A stretch of DNA of 64,000 bases from Liolophura sinensis (Eukaryota > Mollusca > Polyplacophora > Chitonida > Chitonidae): positions 11,174,017 through 11,238,016 of the forward strand of contig NC_088307.1 of the NCBI RefSeq assembly GCF_032854445.1, read 5' to 3'. The notes beneath the pieces were generated by a model, which had not been told where the DNA came from, ran no database searches, and saw nothing but the letters and a program-made list of their open reading frames with translations. Below are positions 11,968 through 23,800 of this stretch, one piece after another. Position numbers and translations under genes: made by a program. Positions within the stretch are counted from its first letter, which is position 1, and each line of letters starts with the position of its first letter.

Positions 11968-12275
11968 GCAACGAAAAATGTTTCCACCGCGGAGAAAATG
12001 TTTCCACCGCGGAGAAAATGTTTCCACCACGGAAAAAATGTTTCCAACGCGGACAAAAGGTTTAAAGGACGGAGAAAACCTTTCCACTGCGGACTAAAGG
12101 TTTCCACCGCAGAGAAAACCTTTCCACCGCATAGAAAATGTTTTCTCCGCGGTACGTGAAAAGGTTTTCTCCGCGGTGCGTGGAAAGGTTTTCTCCGCCG
12201 TGCATGGAAAGGTTTTTTTCCGCGGCATAAACATTTTCTCGATCCGTGGTGTGGGCCCTTTCTCCGCAATGGAAA
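11968..12275. repeat. Direct array followed by its own inverted copy (GTTTCCACCGCGG units)
   Basis: From 11968 to about 12135, units of about 20 bp (GTTTCCACCGCGGAGAAAAT) repeat directly. From about 12136 the same unit appears inverted (TTTTCTCCGCGGTGCGTGG) three or four times. The two arms could fold into a large hairpin centred near 12140. A single related unit (TTTCCACCGCGGTAG) lies near 13932. Confidence 0.85.
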
Positions 12276-12373
12276 CCCATGTTGCACTTAGCTCCGCTCT
12301 GAAATAGTCACCATCTTTGATCTGACGAACATACGCCTCCTGGGATACTGAGTCTAATATCTTATTGTTCTAT

Positions 12374-12441
12374 TCATTTATTTCATTGGCCATACTCAAG
12401 AATATTTTCACTTATACGACTGTGGCCAGCATTATGCCACT
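12374..12441 (-). mobile_element. SINE family 1, 3' fragment
   Basis: Only the tail-proximal part remains: ACTCAAGAATATTTTCAC and GGCCAGCATTATG. Confidence 0.7.
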
Positions 12442-14300
12442 GGTTTTTGAATAATTACGACGTCCACCTAGGCAATGGGTTCTTGCGGTCGAAACCGAAC
12501 TTATAGGCTTTAACGTTATGGATTAGAAAAAGTGTTCTGGCTTCATTTTCCTTGCAATAATATAGACTTCCAACATATCCATGTGTAGAGCTTGTGTTGT
12601 TACGTGTTACTGACTAAAGCCAACACTGGTAGGGAGTATGACTGATTTTACAGACATATGAATATAGGCGACTTGCTAAAAGAAACAGACTATAGTGGCT
12701 ACACATATGTAACCTACTCTCCTTAGGCAGAGGCCGTAGCCTCACAGTCTACCAACCTTTGCTGAAACACCCTCCAAATCCTTGCACGGGGGATCGGCGG
12801 GCCGCTAATCCACATTGACCAATACAAACGAACCTACTAACACCTAGCCGAAAACGGTTGTTGTTGTTTCATATCAGAAGTCGGTTTGAATTGAAATGTT
12901 CGAGTCACTGGATTACATGTGTGTTAGAAGAGGGTATAATTTTTTCGCATGAGTAGAGGATTCTGAGGATGGGCTCCGCGTGGAGGTATCAGAATGCTGG
13001 GCTAACACTACCGCACTCTGCAGCGCCATGAAGCAGAAGGGCTTCCCAGTTTCTGTCTTCAACGGTAACTGATACATAAAATATCTTTTCCGTGAAGAAC
13101 ATGTCTGTAAGACTTTATCTCCTATGTATGCACAGAGCTGTTTGACTGTAAATTTCTCATAGATAATAACGTGAGCTTCAATACGAATTTATTTAATTTA
13201 GTGTTCAGTGGTCAACGTCTTACTTCTTGGTTAAGCATGAATGTTAATAAAGACACGCCTCCATCTCTACCAGTGAAAATTTGTAGTCCTTTGAGAAGGT
13301 TTTCTGCTTGTACAGAGTGCTCATTGGTCATTGGTCTTTCGACAGAGCCTGAAACCATAAGGCTATAGGGGTCTGTCGAGGAGAGAGTGATATGTAACCT
13401 AGCTTTCACTGTCATGAACAATTTTGTATTTTTACAGTAAAAGTTACTAGCAATGTGAGCTAAAGCGCATTTCCTGTTGATATAAACAGCTATCTCTGAT
13501 GACAGAGAATTTCATAGTTCGGCCTACATGGGCAAGGTGTTGTACAATTACAACATCGTTTTCATGTTTTGTAATGTGCTGCAAAGTGCTGTTTTGCAAA
13601 GTGCTTTAAAGTGCCGTAAAGGAGCAGTCATTCAAATCCATAACTGCACCATGATGGAAAGCTGCGGCTAAAACGAGTATACCCAAATCGATGAACTATG
13701 CACGCTGAGAGAAAAGTTTGGGTTAATCTGAGTTATACTAAACTGAGATAATTCAACCCAGAAAACTGAATCCTATGACCAGATCATCGGAGTCATGAAA
13801 CATATCTGGTTCCATTGTTGACTCACTTGGTTAATTGGAAAACTCACTGCATAAGAGAAGTATGATGTATCTAAGCCCTATGTTATAACGTATGGCTGTT
13901 GGACAAAAACAAAGTGCTTAACATCACGTGAATTTCCACCGCGGTAGACATTATTTACAACGCTGTGGAAATATTTTTTGCTATATCATGTGTCAAAAAG
14001 AAAAATTACCACATTTGTTAAAAAGAATTTGCTTCGCCAAAAAGTTATTTTTTGCGTAAACCCATTAACTAACTTTACTGATAAACAATTTGAAAAGCCG
14101 CTCTACTAGCAGGTATATATATATACAGAAAACCGCCACAAAATTTAAATGAAATTGCACTGCACTAATCACCCATGCACCGTACATATCTGCATCTTCA
14201 TAACTTAAAAAGGTTTAAAGGTGAACATAAATTCCGACATTCAGACACACAGAGGTAAGGTATGCTTAACATATAATGATATGTACATAACCTTTCTATA
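12442..14300. other. Spacer between the lectin-like gene and ACADM
   Basis: Apart from the exon-like island at 12957-13064 I see only AT-rich unique sequence and short simple repeats such as GCAAAGTGCT around 13570-13610. Confidence 0.4.
12957..13064 (+). other. Orphan exon-like island, phase 1-1, 108 bp
   Basis: A GTAG acceptor precedes and a GTAACT donor follows an open frame of 35 codons (starts EDSEDGLRVEV; includes SECWANTT and KQKGFPVSVFN). The phases (1 in, 1 out) match symmetric exons of extracellular proteins. Codon content looks coding. I do not recognise the family and find no partner exon nearby, so it may be a lone surviving exon, part of an unrecognised gene, or chance. Confidence 0.3.
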
Positions 14301-14307
14301 CATGGTT

Positions 14308-14362
14308 ATTTATTTATTTTATTTGATTGGCGTTTTACGCCGTACAGAAGAATAGTTCACTT
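14308..14362 (-). mobile_element. SINE family 1, short 3' fragment
   Basis: TTTGATTGGCGTTTTACGCC and the adjoining TTCACTT are all that remains. A second weak tail (CAGCAATCAAATAAATA) lies at 14560-14578 on the + strand. Confidence 0.65.
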
Positions 14363-14842
14363 CTATCCATGGTTAAGATCTGATATGATATATAATATGC
14401 TCTGATCTACAGATCAGAGTTACCTATAGTAAATATAACCTAGGCCATATGTCGACCATACCTTCACCCGAACTCTGTACGGTCTCTTCCCCGTTATATA
14501 CATATCTCAATGCTCCCACCTGTTGACCTGGCCCCCATATTTTTGGCCTGCAGTCAAAACAGCAATCAAATAAATATATAAATAAATCGACCATGCCCTC
14601 TGTTACGCAAGTTTTATTTCGTAAAGAGTAACGGCCTGTCGGGGTTGTTACTTGTACTTCATAAAGCTGGTGACTGATAGCTTCGTTCCAATTTGAATTG
14701 TGTAATAAATTGTTTATATAACGTCTGGTATTAAAATATCAATATATTATATATATGACTTGTATAAGGGTGTTGGCCAGTTGACTCGTACCTTGCTTTT
14801 AAATAGGCCAAAAGTACGAGTCCTAGTCAGCGGCACGAGCGT

Positions 14843-14855
14843 TGGACTTTGGACC
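14843..14855 (-). promoter_or_regulatory. HNF4-type DR1 element upstream of ACADM
   Basis: TGGACTTTGGACC on the + strand reads GGTCCAAAGTCCA on the other. It contains CAAAGTCCA, the core preferred by HNF4 over other nuclear receptors. It ends 32 bp before the ATG at 14888, so it is in or beside the 5' UTR. Vertebrate ACADM promoters are known to be controlled through nuclear receptor sites bound by HNF4, PPAR and ERR. Function here is inferred. Confidence 0.5.
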
Positions 14856-14887
14856 ACAGTCGTTCTGCAAGTCTGTCGGTAAACATC

Positions 14888-17800
14888 ATGGTTTCTCTCC
14901 ACGGCGCTCTTGCTAAGGTAACAACTTAAAGTGTATTGTCTGTCTTACCCCAATTGTGTTTCAGACTTCAGTGATGCACAGATGGATTTGTGTATTACTG
15001 TTGGGGAAGCGCATACTTTCGTTACACATTGTTATTTCTCTGTGCGCAGTTGGTGTTCCTGTACAGATGATCTGATCATCGCAGCAGTCATTTCCATGAT
15101 TGGTTTTCTAATGCCTGGGTCAACGTGAGCTTTTGTTTTACCGGTACAGGAATACAATATAAAGTCTTTTAAACATCTCACAGAGTGATTTGATATAAGC
15201 AAATGGACAAAGGAGAAATGCATGGAAATACTAATCATTAATACAGATAACATCATTCCGTTGTATGTTTCTTGCCTTGTTACAAGCCTGCATTTGGCTA
15301 AAGAGCCAGTCTCCTCAACTCCAACCACGTCAAAGCAACAATCACCCCCCCCCCCCCAACCATCTCACTTTTTGTTCATAGAGCAGCCATTTTTCGTAGT
15401 AACATGAATCTGCAAATAAGCAGGTTGGTACAATTTCATACTTAGAGCAAGAAAACAGGACTCCTTGGCCTGGTATCAGAGTAAGGCTGAAGTAAGTTGA
15501 ACATAAGTTGCTGGGATTATGGCGGCATGACCTCACCCTTTCACAAGGAGACACAGTATACAGGTAAGCTCACACACACACACATAATGACTCTTCGTCG
15601 TCAAAAAGTAAGACATGAAAACCCAAGCTACGCACATACATACGTATATACAGACATACATACAAATCCGGTATGATGGTGTTGATGTCCAGTAACGTCC
15701 GGAGCACATTCATCATGTGAATTCTTTAAAAAATTGTTGTGTTTCATTTACAGGCTAGTTTCCTTGGAAGCCTCGCACGATCCAGCCTAAGATGTTTGTC
15801 AACAGCAGCGAGTCCATCGACAGCTAGCAAGCCAGGTTCAGGAAAAGGATTCTCATTTGGTAATATTAGAAATAAATATTATTAAATTTTGAAGAATAGG
15901 TTAGGCTTTATTGAGTGTGCGTGTCACAAAATTAACAGCAGTCAAATGTAAAGAAAAAGACTGGCCCTCAATGATTTAGGGCATAAGAGTGCTGGCTTGC
16001 TGTGACATTGAAGCTCTTGACCAGTAAGGTTTTCTTGTAGTCAAAGCAGCAAAAGCTGGATTTGAACCTGCGGCCTCTTCAGGCAACTTTTCAATGATGG
16101 GTACATTTCTGCGTCATGTAGTTATTCTACATCCCAAACAATCAGTCACTCAATCATTCTCGTTTTAACAGAGCTGACTGAAGAACAAAAGGAGTACCAG
16201 GAGCTGGCAAGGAAGTTTGCTCGGGAGGAAATCATACCAGTGGCGCCCCACCATGATAAAACAGGGGAGGTAACTCGCCAGCTCAAACTACTTTACCTAA
16301 AACGTCCACAATATGATGATCTTCTTCGCACCGAAATTTTTAAATGTTTTTTTTTGTTAAATGAACAAAATTTCTGTAAAGTTTAGGGTGTAAGGAGACT
16401 GACTGACATTATACTTAGGGTGTGTCAACGTGGACAGAATTATATACAAAATAATGGAGAAATAATGGACAATAATAATGGAGAAACTGATTGATATACT
16501 CAAGTTTATGATTTACTCAAGTGTTGATACTGGCACTGTATATAAAGGTGAAGATTGTATTTTTGAGAGAAGGCTGAAAAGTTCTCGGCCTGAGGTGCAT
16601 GAGTCCTCCAATTTGCTGGTTATGTTACTCATTGAGCATCACATCTGTGCCTCAGTTGGTTATTGCAACCTGCGGATGATCGTGGGTTTCCTCCGGGCTC
16701 TGCCCAGTTTCCTCCGGGCTCTGCCCAGTTTCCTCCCACCATAATGCTGGCTGCCGTCGTATATGTGAAATATTCTTAAGTACGGCGTAAAAACACCAAT
16801 CAAATAAATCAAATCAATCATTGAGGATCTCCTTATCAGTATGTTATTTGAATCATTACACTCTGATTAATTGAACAAGAAACATCACCATGTCTGATGA
16901 ATCTTCTTTCCGTTCCTCCAGCCGAAGACTTTTCAACCTCTCCTCATAAAAGTGATAAACATTCAAGAAAAGATGCAAGAAAGATTTCAGTTATTGCAGA
17001 GTTTCAAGTGCATATCTATTTGAAGAGTAGTTATAATTTAATCATTTATACATCAGACATTTTAAATTTTGCCTTTATTGTATAATTACCTACTTCATCT
17101 ACTTTTGTCTTCTCCGTGCCCCCAGTACCCCATGGAAGTGATCAAGAAGGCATGGAACTTGGGCCTCATCAACACTCACATTCCACAGGACTGCGGTAAG
17201 GCTACCTAACTTTCTGTTTACAACCACAGTCAAACCGGACAGCTACAATGGCTAATTCAGCTATGTAAACAACTTTAAGTGACGCTGTGTCATTTGACCG
17301 AAAGTCACTCTCTGGCGTTCTGGTTAGCGTGGTGCTATACCACAGTGACCCAGGAGCTGTGAAGTCCTGCTCATGCTGGCTTCCCCTCCGGTTGTACGTG
17401 GAAGCTCTTGCAGCAACCTGCAGATGGTCCAGGATTTACATGGATGGCAGCCATGTTATAAGTGAAATATTATAGAGTTGGATGTGAACCGCCAGTCCAA
17501 TAGATTTTGTATCAATCAGCCCCTCTCAGTGCCCCTGACTGCTGCTGATTAGCACATGGGGCAGCTAGTTGACCAATGTGGTAATGTGCTTGAATCCAGC
17601 TTTCTTTGGTTTGACTATGCCTTCAGTCAACTGGTGTGTTACTTCGTGAGATTTCCTAATTTCCTCCAGGTCCTGACAGGTTTCCTTCACCATGAACCTG
17701 ACTGCTTCAGTGATTGTAAAGGGTGTAACCAAAATACAAAGCATCCAAAGTAGCCGTCTGAAGTCTTAGCCTTCTCCACTGCAGTGAATCTAAAAAACAA

Positions 17801-20800
17801 AAAGTGGCCAGTCCGTGGCTGAAGGGGCTAGCACCCCAGCACCGCGCAGTGACCCAGGAGCTTCTCACCAATGCGATCGCTGTGTCCAGCTCATGCAGGC
17901 TTCTTTCCGGCCATGCGTGGGAAGGTTGGCAGCAACCTGCGGATGGTTGTGGGTTTCCCTCGTGCTCTACCCGGTTTCCTCCCACCATAAAGAACATCAC
18001 TGTCATATAAATAAAATATTCTTGAGTACAGTGTAAAACACCAATCAAATAAATAAAAACAAAAATATTCAGTTCACTGCCCAAACTTAGTGAGTTACTG
18101 ACAAGATCAACTCAGACAATTCAAAGAATAACCTCTAAATGTGTAAAAATGTGCCTTTAGATTTAGGATGTTAAATTGTGGCCACATACATGGAGTGTTT
18201 CAATTATCATAATCTAAACCATTCAACTGAAATATTGTGGGGTAGCATGTAAGGAAGTGGCATAAATATATATTTTGATCACGAACCTGTTTCCAATCAT
18301 TTTCACTAGAAACTTCAGGCCTTAGCTATGGAAAGCATGCAAGGTTTAATTTTGGTTAAAATTGTCCTTTTTCGAGTTCATTGAATCATTTTTTACGTGT
18401 CAGTGAAAGGCTGCATAAAACTTCATCAGTATAGGTTGCATAGCCACATGTATCTTCAGACATCCTGAAAACGTTCAAATTTTTGGAAACGAACGTGTCT
18501 ACTTTTTTTGTATATTGACAGGTGGTTTAGGTCTGGGGATTTTCGACGCTTGCCTGGTGACAGAAGAACTAGCATATGGGTGTACGGGGGTCCAGACTGC
18601 CATTGAGGCCAACTCTTTAGGGGTAAGCTCTGTTCTGTGTATGAGGGTCTTCTGTAACCAAAGTGGTTAGATGCCAGCGCGGTGCAATGATCTTGGAGGT
18701 CAAGTCCATCTGTCAGCAACTTGCGGATGGTCGTGGGTTTCCCCACGAGATATTCTAGAGTACGGCGAAAAACATGAATCAAATAAATAAATGTTCTGTT
18801 TATAGCAGTAACATATTGTGTATTATGAAATAATATAGATTATGGATGGATTCATTTATATACACTGAACAGTAGGAACGGTAGTAGGAGCGAATGAAAA
18901 AACAAAAAACGTGAAGCAGCTCCATGGAAAAATTTGGTGGTCTATAAATCAACATTTTACTGAAAAGCCAGGAAATCTTAAAACCTTACATTTAAAGTGT
19001 GAAATGCTTTCAACTATTGAATGATAGTGATTAACTTCAATGACTTTCCTCATATGAAACTTGACATATTGTAATTCTACTTCAAAATTCAAAAGAATTT
19101 TTGCATCATTTTTTTTTTTTTTTTTTTTTTACTCCCGTAACAGCAAATGCCAGTTATCATTGCTGGAAATAAGGAACAGCAGAAGAAATATCTGGGGAGG
19201 ATGATGGAAGAGCCGCTGTTGTGTGTAAGTAGATTGTGGGGATCAGGATGGAAATATGAAAGAAAAAAAAATGACCAATCACCATCAAATCCATCAAAAA
19301 TCCATCATCTTTGGTTTAAAGCAAAGATAATAGTATAGCCATAGTTATGAAACAACATTAAGGGCCACATCCAATTTGGTTTATATCTGACCAAACATAT
19401 GTTTAAATTGCATAGGGTTATACGCGCTTACAAAATAATAAAAACACGCAATACAATTGTGGCCATGTGTTTACAGTTTCGGGTCAAAAACCTTTTCTGT
19501 TTATCTTTGATGTTTCCAGGCTTATGGTGTGACAGAACCAGGTGCTGGATCAGATGTGGCTGGAATTAAAACAAAAGCCGTCAAAAAGGGGAATGAATAC
19601 ATCATAAACGGTCAGAAAATGTGGATAACAAATGGAGGTGTGGCTAACTGGTATTTTGTCTTAGCAAGAACAAGCACTGACCCTAAAACACCCGCGGGTA
19701 AAGCCTTCACTGGGTTCATCGTGGATGCTAACACCCCTGGTGTTAACCCAGGACGTAAGGTAAGGAGACAGCAAATGGTGTTTGTTCTCCTGTTCATTCC
19801 TGCATGAATTTCACAGTTCTCGATTCTGGCCCATGCTCCTGATATGAGTGAGACTGATATCCAGATATCATTAATTAAAAACAGGTGATGACAACTACCA
19901 TATCTAGGGCCAGTTTAATTTGGGCCCGTGCTCCTGATACGAGTGATACTGATATCCAGATATCATTAATTAGAAACAGGTGATGACAACTACCATATCT
20001 AGGGCCAGTTTAATTTGGGAAAACACCTGTGGGCTTCCAGACTAATAAAGCTGAATTGTAACTGTCAATTGAAAAAAATATGATTTTTACCGTTAACGTT
20101 TATAAGTTTTCATATAAAGTTTCTCAAAGTCTGGAGACCCAGGATCAAACCCAGGTCGGGTCATATCAAAGACTTTAAAAATGGCACTTGTCGCTTGGCG
20201 CTTAGGACTGAGAGGTTAGAACAAGGAAACAGGACTGGTTGACCCAGTGTCAGCAAAATGTGGGTTTGCGAGGTGTCATGTCTGGTGTCATTGGCATGAT
20301 ACTTCAGTGGGGGGCAGCACTTTGGCAGCGTGTCTGGTGTCTTTGGCATGATACTTCAGTGACGGCAGCACTTTGGTGGCATAGACTCGCCCTGCCACAA
20401 GAAAACACAACATATGTGAAGACACAACGTATGTACACACACCAAATGACTCTTTGTCGTCATAAATTGTTAAGTACGATATTAAACCCCAAGAATTCAT
20501 TCATTCAAATGAAGTTCATTCACACCTTTGCATTTTATAAAATTTCATAATGCATGATCACAATGTCACCTTTATAGCTTATTATCAGAACCTTCAAGTC
20601 GGGTCACACCTAAGACATTTAAAGAGAAAGTTGGGATATTGCAATGACTAGTTGACCGGTATCAGTATAATGGCTCGGGCGGGGCGGAGCGTAAGTTGTC
20701 TCATTGAAGCAGCACTAGATAAAAGAGCGGTGGAAATCCATCTTGGGTACGTACACTCTAAGGACCCTTCGTCGTCATATGACTGAAAAATTGTTAAGTA

Positions 20801-23800
20801 CAACGTTAAACCCCAAAAACTGACTCACTCAGAACCTTCCATTTCTTTCAAGACGCAGGTATTTCCCTGCGTGAGGTGACTTAGGTGGAAAATGTGTATG
20901 TTATGTCATCCCACAGACTTAAAAATGATAGTTTTGTCTTCTTTGTTGATGTTACACCTATAAACAGGCAATATTACTTTGGTGGCAGAAAATAAAGGCA
21001 GGCACTGAATGTAGCAAGCCAGCTTGATTCCTCATTAGTTTTGCCAGGCTTTGCTTTTGACCAAACTGCTGTACAGAACAAAGGTTTGCTGGATAATGGT
21101 GTTGCAGTTTAACAAAATGTACATGTATATGATTGACGTGTGTAGTCAATGTTTGTTTCTCTGTTCTGTTTTATGTGTTTTCAGGAAATGAACATGGGCC
21201 AGAGAGCATCAGACACAAGGGGGATAACTTTTGAAGATGTTGTTGTTCCAGCAGAGGTGGGCAGTTTTGGGGTGTTTTACCGTGTTCGAGAGGCTTAAAT
21301 GGCGCCTCTTCCTTTAAGAATTTTCTCAAGTGTTCAGCTCCTCAAGGTCAACTCTAAATTACTTTTTGTGGAACTTTCTTCAGATGCCTATGTTACAGTA
21401 AATGTGATCCAAAATAGTTACCTAATATTTTTAACAGGTCACGTGATACAGACTAAGTAGAACTTTTAACTTTAGTGACGAGTTCAAATGTGAAACGTAC
21501 TTATTCAACAGAAGTGCAGAATATATCACTCCTGTGTTGGTAGGGAAGCTAGGAAATATAAAAAAAAATTCAAGGTTAAATGCTTCAATTTGACTGCTTG
21601 TTTTTCTGATGTTAGTGTATATGCATCAGGTGATGTGCTCAACTCTCTTTCTTGAATTAATATCCATTTCAATTCATTTAATTACTATTTTAATTTTGAT
21701 GTCAAATTCAGTTTTCATAAGCTCAAATAACTATCGAATAGTGAAGTCAAATCTTCCTCTTGACAAGCTGGAGAAAAGCTGTAGCAGAAGAAATTAAACA
21801 AGGAACCAGAAACGTGATAACAATTAGCAGGTGCATAATGTGGCTGATCTATTTCATAGAATGTCCTGGGTGAAGAAGGAATTGGTTTCAAAATTGCCAT
21901 GGGTGCCTTTGACAAAACCCGACCTCCGGTGAGTGCTTCGTATGGAAACAGTTGTTTACCTAGGTCGCTCTGTCTTTCATATAGTACTAAAATGGAGTAC
22001 TTTTTTGTTCGCCAAAATGATAAGAACTTCTCTACAGTAGGAGATTACTAAATAACAACTGTATGCTATAATTTGTTCTTTAAGTCAGCATAGTTTCTAG
22101 CATGCATAATGTGTTTTTCGAGTTCAAAGTTGAATCATGAGTTGCACAAGGTTTGACATCTCATTTTAAATTGACTTTCGCCTGCTGCTCATCTTAAGAG
22201 AGTAAATCCATTTCAGTCCAGTTTCGATACAAATGTATAATATGACTGGTAAGTGGATTGTGAAATTTTCTGTACCATCAGGGCCATTTCAACAATCTTA
22301 GTAAATAATTGTTTCGTAACTCTTCACATAAGTAATGATGCCATAACCTACAGCCAACACCATTTACTAAAATGTCACGGGCAAGATAACTTGCCTGTGA
22401 GTGCTACAGGGAGACAACTGTGTCATGTAACTTGATTTATTTGACTTATTTATTTGATTGGTGTTTTACGCTGTGCTCAAGAATAATTCACTTATACAAA
22501 GGCGGCCAGCATTATGGTTGGTGGAAACCGGGCATAGCCCGGGGAAACCCACGACCATCTGCAGGTTGCTAGCAGACCTTCTCACATGCGGCCGCGTGTA
22601 ACTTGAATGATGCAGTAAGTTATTGTGATGACATGGTCCTCTATAAGGTGGCCGCAGGAGCCGTGGGTCTGGCACAGCGGGCATTGGATGAGGCGACCAA
22701 GTATTCGATGGAGAGGAAGACCATGGGCAAGTTCATCTGTGAAGTGAGTAAAGACAGCGGGCCATGGGCAAGTGGCTATAGGTTTTGTGTTTTAACCGCT
22801 TGGACACCCGATGTATGAGTTGGACCCAAGCCTGCAACAGGGAGTTTATAGATTCCCTGACTGGTATGGTTTTGTTCGATCTGGGTGATAGTAAAACGGT
22901 CGACAACACTGGTGTGGCACCTTTAGCAGACTAACACATCAGGAAGCATACAGATTGTACAGATTTAACCACTTGGACACCTGATCCATGGGTTCAGCCC
23001 AAACCTTCAACCGGGATTTTTGTAGATTCCTTTCCACCGTTACCCGATCTGGGTGATAATAAGACCGTCAACAACGCTTGTGTGACAGCTTTAGCAGTTT
23101 ACTGACTGATGCAGTAGACAAATAGAACAACATGGCAATTTTTGAATGGTATACAACATTACACCCTTGCTGTGGCTGCTTGTGTGGCCATGGTGACAAT
23201 AAATGGTCAGCGATGCTCACGTGGCTGTTTGTGCCTTAATAGTCCGAGTGCACGGACTGTTGGTTGAGAAATATATTGATACGCCATATTCACGGGCAGC
23301 CATGGTAGATGCATCAGAGAATCAGTTTATATTTGCTTGACGAAATGTATTTGATAATGGTATCAGCTTGACATCAGAGAAAGTTAGTTTTCTCAAATTG
23401 TTTTGAAAATGTTTGGGTACAGCGTTTATGAGAAGAAAGCTGCTGAACCCGAGTGCCTGACAGTGATACATTTCGATGGCAAGTTTCTATTTGGCAAATA
23501 AAGTCACACTATAGGTAATTCCAGTCAACAAATATTTAACATCATGGTTTTTAGGTGGTTGGATATGTTTTGTTGGCTATTTCACGATCGCATGGTTTTT
23601 GTCCGCCAGGGTTTTTGTCCGCCGGGTTTATGTCTGCGGAGCTTTTGTCCGCCGGGTTTTTGTCCTGGATTCCTACTCAGACTACCATCTTAATATTCGT
23701 TGAAGACCAATATGGTGTCAGTACGTCCATATGTGGAAAAGTTTGTCCGTAATTTGCCTCAGGTGTGTGGTTTATTCCAAGCACTCTGATTTTCTCTACC

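Noticed and set aside
11931-12287. 118-codon basic repeat frame on the - strand
   Set aside because: It reads the inverted minisatellite; there is no gene context.
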